A stretch of DNA of 40,872 bases from Sperchopsis tessellata (lineage: Eukaryota; Arthropoda; Insecta; Coleoptera; Hydrophilidae), in assembly GCA_033557685.1 (NCBI GenBank), contig JAWQRN010000078.1:1-40872 (forward strand). The letters are read 5' to 3'. A program made the position numbers and the translations under genes. The notes under the pieces were generated by a model. The model ran no database searches, was not told the origin of the DNA, and saw only the letters and a program-made list of their open reading frames with translations. Below are positions 31,831-40,872 of the stretch, one piece after another (the stretch's first letter is position 1; each line of letters starts with the position of its first letter).

Positions 31831-32240
31831 CAACGGTATGTTGGCATTTATAAACATGTTTATATAGAAATCTGTACACTTAATGATAGGTTACGTTTAA
31901 CAGTGGACATATCTGTATTCAATGATAATTGACCAACTTCACCCTCATTTTTCAAATTCTAACGACAGTTGACGTTCGTGATATAATTTGGTATTTTCTT
32001 CCTGGTTTGTAAACAGTGAGGTGCTAAAGAATATCACAATATAAACGTTAGTACGAAATTCTAGTATTTTATTATTATTGTTTTGTTTATAATATACATA
32101 ATTGTATGTACCTCCCAAAATGGTTCTTTCCGTTCTATTTATTTACTGCTTCTATAGATAGCTGTGCTCCTTTATACCCTTCTTTTCCAAATACCTAATC
32201 CCAAAGGTATATTTTAGCATGAAATGGGCTGCAAGTTAAA

Positions 32241-33375
32241 AGAAACTGCGGAAAACCTAAATCTTAGCGATTCGAAATATTCTGAAGTGGATGATTCTGA
32301 TGAGGACTGCGGAAGACAATTTCCCTAAAGCTTATTTATTTTTATGGCAGAGTTTACCAACGAACGCCTAAATAATTTGAATCTGAAACAAAAAGTTGAG
32401 TCAGATGACTAATGCGAGTGATTTGATAGCCATAAGCTATGTTTTTGTAATGAGTCATAATAATTTTCCAAATTTTAGCTGCTATTGGTCTTCACATCCA
32501 TCGATGAGAAATTCTGTCATAAAGAAAGCTATTTATAAAGATAGATGTAAACTTCTTTTGGCAAAACTATTGTTTAACCATCCGGATAATCCTCAATTTT
32601 CTAATAAAACATATTATATTTATGAAGTGTTACAGGGTGTAAAATACACATTTCAAAACGGCTAGGCAAGATTCCATTTTTAAAGGCAGATCTATAATGA
32701 AGCAGTACTTACCACAGAAACCCATAAAATGAGGGATAACACTTTGAATGAGAAGCGACTCCGAAACGGGCTAGTTATACGATGTTAATGTATTCAGTGG
32801 CAAGGAAGACCAACGATTTTTTCAGAATCCTGGGCGAAAAGGTTGTTGAAAAATTGGCTTCCACCAAAACAGACGATGATGTCGTCTTATGTTTCGAGTA
32901 ATTCTTTACTTTCGCCAAACTGATGGAGACGTTGCCATATGCAGCGGTAGGAACGTACATGAAGAACCGGAAAAATATACCTAAATTTCAAGAAAAATGG
33001 TAAGACACCAAGGGTGTCGTAACTCTTAACAATTGCCATATGGAGGCTTTGATTTCTGTAAAAAGAATACAAAAAATGGTGACAAATCGCCCTGAAATGA
33101 TTACATTTTACAATAACTATATGAAAGGCGTCGACCTCACCGACCAGTTGACAGGACTCAATGATTTTGATCGAAAATCCTGGAAGTGGTGGATAAACTT
33201 TTTCTGATGATTGCTGCAGTAAATGCCAGTATTATATACAACAGCGTACATAAAGAAAGGATTATTCCAGTTTTTTTAGGCCTTTTAGTAGAGATCGTTC
33301 AGGGAGACCGAGTAAAAGGGCAAACAATTTTCAACATTGGCGATCACATGTTACTGCTCTCAAAAAGGCATTGAA
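32241..33375 (+). pseudogene. piggyBac-like transposase, broken
   Basis: This enzyme excises and integrates at TTAA. An acidic N-terminal stretch 'ENLNLSDSKYSEVDDSDEDC' (about 32252-32311) is followed by the core: 'NFPNFSCYWSSHPSMRNSVI' (about 32462-32521) and 'NKTYYIYEVLQGVKYTFQN' (about 32600-32660). After frameshifts come 'YDVNVFSGKEDQRFF' with the first catalytic D (32781-32783), 'YAAVGTYMKNRKNIPKFQEK' (about 32938-32997), 'NCHMEALISVKRIQK' and 'FYNNYMKGVDLTDQLTGL' with the third catalytic D (33133-33135), then 'AVNASIIYN'. The second catalytic D reads E followed by a stop (32896-32901). About 30 residues between 'FQEKW' and 'NCHM' are shortened. Not functional. Confidence 0.88.
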
Positions 33376-33420
33376 AAGCGCACCAAAACTATTTTTTTAG
33401 CATGCAACATCGCCTTTTGC

Positions 33421-34351
33421 AATAATTGTTTTACTCCTTATTATTTGTAATTTGAAAGAAATAATGTTGCATTTGAAATAAATAATTCTATTTACTGAAT
33501 GTTTTAATTTAGTAAGACAATAGTTCCCAATTACAATATATTTAATAATAAAAACTTCCTCACTTAATAAATATATAAAAATACCTGAATATTTTGCAAT
33601 TTTCAGTTTAGAAGTCCTTAATACATTATTTTACATTAATTCCATTTTAAAATGTGATTATAGTCTATACATATCCCACTACCGTGAATAAAAAGTCATA
33701 TCAGTTTAAATCAGACTTACCTACTTCATATGGAAAGAGGCACTTGCTCATGTAAATAATTTAAATGTAAGTATTATAATAATAATAAAATTTTGTTTTC
33801 ATTTAACTATAAATGATACACTTTAATTGGAAGGTAATTGTAGACAACCATTTTTAGCAAGGTATGTAGTAGGGCTGTTTGTCTTTCACTTCGATTGAGA
33901 TCGACGATATCGCTTAAACTTAAACCAAGAATAGCTGTCCGTAACATTACAAACATTTTTTTATCTTTTACTAGTACGTTGTGGACAATTTCAAGTTTTT
34001 TTCTGAATGTAAATTATGATGTCATGTGGAGCTACATATGTGGATGGCGTTTTTTGTTCCGATGTGGGCGAAATTCGTATATTATTGAATAGCCATCATG
34101 AAAAACAATTTTTTGTTGCATCTTGAGAGTGTTGGGTGTATTAATTTTTTTGAAACTTGTTATATTCAGATTTGTTGACATTAATAATTGTCTCATGATG
34201 CACTAGATATTAGGAGTATGGTATAATTTTCGATACAGTTTTCTAGCTTAAGCTGACAGTCCTAGAAGGCTGCAGGCGCTCTAATTCTAACATACGAACC
34301 CATGGTACCTCTGATCAAAATAAATTAGCTGGGAGCTTATAAACACTCTGG
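33421..34351. other. AT-rich sequence, no gene recognised
   Basis: Expected to hold the lost C-terminus and right end of the piggyBac-like element, but neither is visible. The frame at 33895-34092 is unsupported. Confidence 0.4.
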
Positions 34352-35560
34352 CTAATTGAACCCTTTACCGTTCGCATATGGACGAGTTCCTTTAAAATTA
34401 AGTTACTTTTGGTTGCATATGTGAAAAAGAAACTTTGGGTCTCTGCGTGTACGAATTTGAGAAGATATTTTATATGATGCGGTGTTCAAATATGGCGATT
34501 TTTGATAGGAGCATGTGGTTTGTGGAAAATTTGATTTTGTGTAGTCTCTACAGATAGTGTATTTTTTCAATAAGCATTGTATTGTGCATACGAAGGCATT
34601 AAATTCGGAAGTTAATAATTCTTGTTATTTCAGATATATTTTGTTCGTGTTGTAATGCTTTTAGGCATGGGTATACAGTATTCTTGCTACTAGAGGCCAC
34701 AATCGCATGCCTTATAGATATAGAGGTCTCTTTAACCCCTTTCTCGAGATCCACTTTTGGTTAGACTATTCCATGTTGAATTTTTTTGAAAGAAACCGCC
34801 ACTTTACGGCTGTGGCAAGAAAATTAAGTCATTGGAATTCTTAACATTGTAAATATTGGCCTTAAATAAATGATATCGTCATTTCTAACTTGAACTAATT
34901 AAATTATAATGAAATGTTTACAGGTTTTTGTCATAATGAAATGACAGGTTTATTCTTTTAGAAAATGTACGTAGGAACATATGGGCAACGAGAGTTTTGT
35001 CAATGCTCCGTGTGTAATGTTAGTAATTTAGGACTAAATTAAATAAATACTTATATCAAGTAGTATTGCCACAAATATAATTCGTGCGATAGCGTACAAC
35101 AATACGTCAAAATATATTTATTTATAGAAGATTACTTTCAATTTTTAAAAGATTTTTCGGTTGAATGGAATTGATGTTTCGGGAAATCGTGGTGTGTATA
35201 ATCACTAAATTTACGCTTAGGTTTTAAACACCTTAAAGTTAATTTTCACATTGGAATAAAATGTTTCATCAACTTATAACTATTCTATTTTGGAGCTCAA
35301 CACCACAGAGTCCTCTAGCTGCATTTTCAGGTGAAAACCTACATCGAAAATTGCTGTGCACATCAATAACATGTATCAGTCATTTAATCTAAATACAGGC
35401 ACATCATATATCCACTTGTAACATATAGATGAAGAATTTTCCATAGCTGATAATCTAGAAAATGGTTTGTATTTGAGGGAGGGTTCTACTGAAGATTTAA
35501 ATGAGCTACTGCTACTCCCGTTTATTTCAGTATCATAAATTTCCAAAGGTGGCTCACTTT
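34352..35560 (+). other. Possible second piggyBac-like relic (weak)
   Basis: TTGAACCCTTTACCGTTCGC at 34357-34376 resembles TTAA followed by a CCCTTTxxxG end with one mismatch in the target. About 1.1 kb on, a frame at about 35430-35535 reads 'EEFSIADNLENGLYLREGST', acidic like the N-terminus of piggyBac-type transposases. There is no core domain, so the link is tentative. Confidence 0.2.
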
Positions 35561-36629
35561 CTTTCTTATTTTCTTTTATTTGTTTACTTGTCGAATCACA
35601 ATTGTTTTATTCATTAACATTTTATAATTTTATTAGTTAACATTAAAAGTCAAATATTTTCTTTTTAAATTATTTTGTCCCTCTTTTTATGGTATTATTC
35701 TGTTTACTTGCTGCATATTTTTTCTTCTATATATTATAAGTTTTTTGGTTGTTCATACTTAACCATCATTTTACGTATTTATGCTGATTTATATTCTTCA
35801 TTATGTTTGCAAATTATATTTTGAATTTTTGTATGTAGACTAGCAATTTTTTGTTTAATACTGTATTAATTCAGTATGCCTCGAACCTTTGTAATATTTC
35901 AATTAAATCTGTGAATTTATTGTCTTTGTATAGTTTGTCTGATACAAGTCAATTTATAGACTCAGATCTGATAATATAGATCTTCGAAAACATTCGTCAC
36001 AGAACATCATTGTTTTTTAAGTTTGTGAACCAAAATCAACCTTACTATATAAGTAACTGGAATTTATTTATGTATGGTTAACAAATCTGACTAATTGGAT
36101 ATCATTATGTTCATCACTACTTTTTGAAAACCATTATTTTGTATAATATGCTTACATTATTCATGGCAAAACCAACGATGTAAAAGTTATGGATATAAGC
36201 TTTATTATAAACTCAGAAAAAAAAATAGACAGATCCTAGTGCACCTAGTAAACCAAAACTAAATTCTCGTGGTATGTTCAACTAGCCGTCCCAGTATTTA
36301 AACCAAACCTGTTTATCTCATCCCAACTATGCGTTAATTTTTCTGTAGGTAAAGACAGTTATCAATATTGTCGTATACCTCAGTTTGATCATAGCTGGTA
36401 GAGTTTAAGAGTCCATGGGAGTTATATTGAATAAGAGTCTAAAAACAGGAAAACACCAGAAAGCATAAACAAATAAGTGTTTATGTAATACTTCAAACAA
36501 GTTATATGTCGTACAGGATGCCCATCTTTAGAAGAGTTTTACAAGGAACGATATTTAACTAATTACAAAAAGCAAGAAATAATTTCTGGCACTTACGAGC
36601 TTTTCATGTATCAGCACAATTCTAATATT
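35561..36629. other. AT-rich sequence, no gene recognised
   Basis: A plus-strand frame at about 36500-36720 ('GCPSLEEFYKERYLTNYKKQ' and onwards) is open for some 70 codons but matches no family I can name. Confidence 0.4.
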
Positions 36630-36775
36630 AATAAACATTATATTGCTTGTATTTATATATGTCATTCAGTACTTTTAATAAACCACTCATATAACAAAAT
36701 AAACAACGTTTGCCGATAATCATCCGAGTTTACTTACGCTTGGCTAAGCGTTTGTTTATAATTACTACCTATTAA
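36630..36775. repeat. Local direct repeat T, copy 1
   Basis: Diverged match to 37175-37293: ATAACAAAATAAACAA, GATAATxxTCCG and TTTATAATTxxT landmarks in the same order. Confidence 0.55.
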
Positions 36776-37174
36776 TTATTCTGTTCACTGAACTTCTGTA
36801 ATTCGCCAACATCCATCTCTTTCTAAGAGGCATTTCCAACTCTCGTATAAATGGTGCAGTATTGAATAACCATATAAGCAGCTTTAAAATCTGTCCTGAT
36901 AGCCGTGCATCATATTGATTTTTATTGTTGACTATTTTCAATGTTAGCTTAATACGTGAAGTATTTTATATAACTAAGTATGTACTTAGCACCATAAACT
37001 ATTTGCATTTTCACATAATAATAATAAATATGATGGGTTGCTATTAATTATTACATAGTGCTGATGGTAATGATATTAGAAGAAATCGGATGTAATATCT
37101 GCTTGGTATGGATATCTATTTGATGGTTGTAAGCGCCCTTTCTTGAGACTGCGTTCTTAATAAGCTCTATTATG
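36776..37174. other. Spacer between direct repeats, no gene recognised
   Basis: Contains a short ATA trinucleotide run (37014-37028) like a LINE tail, but no coding similarity next to it. Confidence 0.4.
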
Positions 37175-37293
37175 GAATATCTACTTGAATTGCTGTTCAA
37201 TACTGTTTATAAACATTCTTATAAACAAAATAAATAATACTGACTGATAATACTCCGTGGATATTTCCGTTTGGCAAAGTATTTATTTATAAT
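37175..37293. repeat. Local direct repeat T, copy 2
   Basis: Second copy of 36630-36775. It ends where the 3' end of the minus-strand RTE-type element begins. Confidence 0.55.
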
Positions 37294-38720
37294 TCTTTTT
37301 CTTCTTCTAGTGCATATCCACTAATAGATGTTCGCGGTCACATGTTTTATTTCGTATCGGTTTGTCCATTTTCTGATTCTTCGCAGCCATGACGTTTATT
37401 TCCGGCCCATTCCTCTCCTACCTTCAATCTTGCCTTGGATGATAAGTTGTAAAATGTTGCATTTGTGATTGCGCATGATATGGCCGAAGTATGTCGCCTA
37501 TCTTCGTTGTATGTTAGTTAGTAGTTCACGTTCTTTCTGTATCTGAGCTAATATCTCTTCGTATGTAATTCTATCCATCCATGGCGGGTAAAAGTCCACA
37601 TTTCGAACATCTCAAACCTATTCACGGTGGTAACCTTTACCGTCCACGCTTCCATTCCATACAGCAGTAGCGACCATACGTAATATTGGGTAAATCGTTT
37701 TCTAAGGTCTATGTCACATTCACTGTTTGTCAGCACTTGCTACTATTTCATGAAAGCGCTTCGCGCCATTTTTATTCGACTTATTAGTTCTTTATCCCTA
37801 AATATTTGAATCTGTTTACCCGTTCTATGGATTCTAAATGTTTCTGGATTCCTTGTTATCACTATGAACTTGGTCTTAGTGATGTTCATATTCCATCTCT
37901 TTACTATGTATATTTACTTTATTGACTAAGTATTGGAGGTCTTCAATGTTGTTAGCTGTAATCTCTGCGACTTCCGTGAAACGAAAGTTATTGGTCCATT
38001 TTCCATTTACTGGGATGCCCTTATTTATATTTTCCAATTTATCTTGAAAAATTACCCCAAAATTTCAAATTTGATAGCAAGAGAGATAGTATGCTCCATC
38101 TACACTTAGTCTAGTTGTTTGGTTTCAATATAAATTATTTCTGCATCTTATATCTTTCTGATCGAAATCCATTCTGATCAGGGTTTCAACTAGTTTGTCA
38201 TGTCGTGTTCTGTTGCATGCTTTTTCGTAGTCCACGAAACAGATGCATACTAGTCTTCGTTGGTCGTGGACCAACACCTGGGTCGCAGTTAGAGCTTTTT
38301 TGGCCTCTACTCCTTTCCTTAACCCAAACTGTGTCTCCCCAATGACGGCTTCACATTTCTTAAACAGTCTTTAAGGAATTTTTATATTATGTGATTCATC
38401 AAGTTGATAAGTCTATATTCACTGCACTTTTTTGCATTAGTTTTCTTTGGTAGTGGTGCATTTTTTTAAAATTGTTTGCAATTTCGATACACTTTCGTCA
38501 TCGATAAGTTTAAATATTTCAACTGATATCTCACTGGTTCAGCTGCTTTGTTATTTTTGGTGGATTTAAAAGCTTGTTTGACCTCCTCCTTCATGATTTC
38601 TGGGCCTGTGAGACAGTTTCCAGATTATCCATTATATGTTGCTCTGTTATCGTCAAACAATTCTTCTGTGTAATTTTTCCATGCCCTCTTTCCTTTCTGA
38701 TGGTTCTGTTACTAATTAGC
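37290..38720 (-). pseudogene. Second RTE-type reverse transcriptase, broken
   Basis: Minus-strand blocks: 'KRAWKNYTEELFDD' (about 38700-38660), 'LTGPEIMKEEVKQAFKSTKN' (about 38618-38560), 'PLPKKTNAKKCSEYRLINLM' (about 38455-38395), 'IGETQFGLRKGVEAKKAL' (about 38345-38290), 'CICFVDYEKACNRTRHDKLV' (about 38250-38190; first catalytic D), 'NNFRFTEVAEITANNIEDLQ' (about 38005-37945), 'LRKRFTQYYVWSLLLYGMEA' (about 37709-37650) and 'GRRGMGRK' (about 37425). The RYADD box reads RFTEV: both catalytic aspartates are gone. The end 'ALEEEEE' is visible as a GAAGAAGAAAAAG tail near 37310. It is a different RTE subfamily from 2060-4900, without a visible endonuclease. Confidence 0.88.
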
Positions 38721-39950
38721 TTTGACTATTAACCAGTGTTTGTGGTGTTGATTTGCGATGAATTCCTGCTGTCTCGTTTAAATTTTATGTGGGTTGAAGT
38801 TATAGTGTATGGTTAGAAGCTTTTCTATTTCTATGCACTATTGATTTTGTCAGTTGTTTTCACTATTCTTATTTTGGACCTTATTTGTTTCATGTAGTCT
38901 CCAGTATTCATTTTTGTGTTACTAACTATTAAATATTTTGTTCATTAATCTTATACAGTTGGACAAGCTTTCAGCAATCGTCAATCAGGATATTTTAAGC
39001 AATAATGACTGATAAATATTTAAAAAAAATAATAGAACCTATATAAAAATCACAGACGAGTGCATCTTACGACAGGAGAGTAAAAAGCCAAATAATGTAA
39101 CAATGCAGTTGTAAAAATCAATTGACCCAAAGTGCAACAACAATGCTTTAGAATAATCTGTATAGAGAATAACAACCTGATTTGAGAGTCTCAGAATGTT
39201 TACGAAGGGAACAAACTTAATGTGTATAGATAGAAGAGCAAAAGCGACTATAACTCCTTTTCACTAGAAGAAGCATGCAAAATTATGTTTAAGCTGGAGT
39301 TTCAAACTTATAAACAAGTGTTAAATATGGCTTGGAACAATGACTACTTTTTTAAATTTGTTGAACAACTTAATTGTAAGGTATTTCTAGGCAGTGCATA
39401 GTTGTTTGAGGCTGCCTTTTTGGAAATTTCATATCCTAATGTAGTTAAAGGTACTTATAGTATTTAGTTATTGTACTTGGTGTTTGAAAATTTTGATTTC
39501 GTCTTTTAAATTATGCATAATAAGAAAATCGTTAATAGTAGAAAATGTATAGATATTATACCAAACCATAACATTGAATCACAATCCTATATATTTAACA
39601 TGTTAATTTTAAAAATAAACGTACAGTGCCAACAATTGGCATTATCAAATAATTCAGTATTCTAATACTTGTCGCAGGTGCCAAGCAAATGGGTATTCAT
39701 AGAACCATTTCCCAGTTATGTCACCCAAAAAAAAGTGTGAAATAAATATATTTGAAGTTATAATTATGTATTTATAAGTTTTACAATAATCAATGCTTAA
39801 TTTAAATGGAACAGTTATTTTGGATTATGCACGCTAAGTTAATTACCATAATTCTTAAAATGTACTAACCATAAGAATGTGATCCTTGTTTCTGGAAGTA
39901 AATAATAAAAGCTAGCACTATAACCAAACTTATTAGTTTTTAACTTTGGT
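38721..39950. other. AT-rich sequence, no gene recognised
   Basis: The first 180 bases may be the linker of the RTE-type element. The rest has nothing I recognise. Confidence 0.4.
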
Positions 39951-40110
39951 GGGTTATGACTTGACTTGATTGATTTCCGACAGCTCATGTCCATTTTGTC
40001 TTCTCGAATAGATAGTTTCCAGGTATTTGTAGGTTACGACTTAACTTGACTGATTGCTCACACTTCATATGTCAGTTTTGTCCTCTCGATTTGGTGAGGT
40101 CCAATACACA
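39951..40110. repeat. 80-bp tandem duplication
   Basis: Units 39951-40030 and 40031-40110 share GGxTAxGACTTxACTTGAxT, TCAxxTxTTTTGTCxTCTCG and similar spacing, at roughly 75% identity by eye. The plus-strand frame at 40054-40287 starts inside it and is unsupported. Confidence 0.75.
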
Positions 40111-40825
40111 ATTTCTTTTTTATTTTTGTTTTTACATGTTTGGTTTAATTTGTTCTGGTTGTCGCTAAGAGTTCAACAATTGGTTTGTTTTATTAAATTG
40201 AGAAATTCACTCCTACTCAGGAGCTCATCATATAAACTTAAGAAAACCTACACAAATGCAAAAACATTTGTTTATATAAAATTATAATAATAGTAGACGT
40301 ATGTTTTTAAACCTACATGAATACATCAACCTCCTTACGGAAGAAGTTATAAAGTAATATTTCTGTTTCCCGTTAATATTATGTAGAACATTTCTGATGA
40401 ATAAAGGGTTTGATTAGTTTAATTTTCTTTGGTTGATATTTAGATTTCAACTTAATTAAGTTCGCATCTAAACGAAGTATATTCTATGTAAATTTTGTAA
40501 TGCGTATGCATCTTTTCATCCAATTTTCTCTGATTGTATTTAATTGTCCTTTTATATGAGTATAAATAAACCCTACAAAGCTTTATAAATGTATCTTCTT
40601 CTGTTTGTTGAAGAAACATTTTCAGTTTCGTGTCAAGTATCAACAAGTAATTCGTTGTAGGATTTTGCGTTTTACGTCTTGGGTGATCCAACTTTATCTT
40701 GATGGAAAATGAAGACACAATATAAGTTGTGGCTTGAAGTATATTTTCATAGTAATTCAGTACGTAGAGTACGTAGGAGAGTGCAGAGCATTGCTAATAA
40801 GGATTCTTATTAATTCCCGACCACG
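40111..40825. other. AT-rich sequence, no gene recognised
   Basis: A minus-strand 88-codon frame at 40452-40718 has no recognisable domain. Confidence 0.4.
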
Positions 40826-40839
40826 CTATATATACACAA

Positions 40840-40840
40840 A

Positions 40841-40872
<32 letters not shown>
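40840..40872. repeat. (TA)n microsatellite running off the window
   Basis: TA dinucleotides with an ACA interruption near 40858; continues past the end. Confidence 0.9.

Larger units (their letters stand above)
31794..33420 (+). mobile_element. piggyBac-like DNA transposon, decayed
   Basis: TTAA (31794-31797), the target of this superfamily, is followed directly by CCCTTTCAGG (31798-31807), a typical piggyBac-type end, with an imperfect GGACAxTATGTCC dyad at 31818-31830. The transposase relic starts about 420 bp further on. I found no matching right terminal repeat or TTAA, so the 3' end is undefined; 33420 marks only the end of coding similarity. Confidence 0.75.

Noticed and set aside
32287..32312. 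CTGATGAGGACTGCGGAAGA as a hammerhead core
   Set aside because: It lies in the acidic coding stretch of the piggyBac-like transposase and has no GAAA at the right spacing.
36500..36720. Plus-strand frame around 'GCPSLEEFYKERYLTNYKK' as a LINE RT C-terminus
   Set aside because: Only spacing of a few residues fits, and no neighbouring RT block supports it.
1..40872. CRISPR arrays, bacterial operons, rRNA genes
   Set aside because: No regularly spaced short repeats, ribosome-binding sites or rRNA-like sequence were seen; the content is eukaryotic.

Overview
This window looks like a non-coding stretch of an AT-rich arthropod genome, most likely an insect. The evidence is the low GC content, no long open frames, the mix of transposon families (RTE, Jockey/CR1, Penelope-like, piggyBac-like, a DDE transposon with a DUF4817-type N-terminus, a tRNA-derived SINE) and (TA)n microsatellites. 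I recognise no host protein-coding gene. Every protein similarity I can support is a broken transposable-element gene, so all are entered as pseudogenes. Domain calls rest on reading degenerate translations against remembered family motifs; no database search was run.

Layout: 1219-1480 is a 236-bp foldback insertion with a perfect 13-bp target duplication and a hammerhead-ribozyme-like core. 2060-4900 (-) is an RTE-type LINE with endonuclease and reverse transcriptase (RT). 5850-6090 is a GC-rich, TATA-containing segment on the minus strand beside a Penelope-like element (6240-7410, +; RT then GIY-YIG). 7.4-11.3 kb is AT-rich with nothing recognised. 11278-11990 is a decayed tandem repeat. 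13.3-16.9 kb holds copy 1 of a dispersed repeat, split by a 5'-truncated Jockey/CR1-like LINE (14170-16790, -). 17396-19312 (+) is a second, diverged Jockey-like LINE. 19313-21240 contains two copies of one DDE transposon in opposite orientation. 21685-21977 is a SINE with 12-bp target duplications. 22600-22904 is a CpG-rich candidate promoter with a possible first exon.

23728-24480 and 27446-27814 are members of a foldback family that also carries hammerhead-like motifs. The second sits inside copy 2 of the dispersed repeat (26690-28045), and copy 1 gives the matching empty site. 24577-29820 has three RT relics. 31794-33420 is a piggyBac-like element with its TTAA and left end. 37290-38720 (-) is a second RTE-type RT. 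The rest is AT-rich sequence without recognised genes.

The most interesting theme is small self-cleaving-ribozyme-like motifs in two unrelated-looking foldback repeat families, plus a third decayed motif at 29938. Each core is followed by a short self-complementary stem III, which suggests dimeric hammerheads of the kind reported for Penelope-like elements and retrozymes. The two copies of the dispersed repeat also let the insertion order of several elements be read directly.
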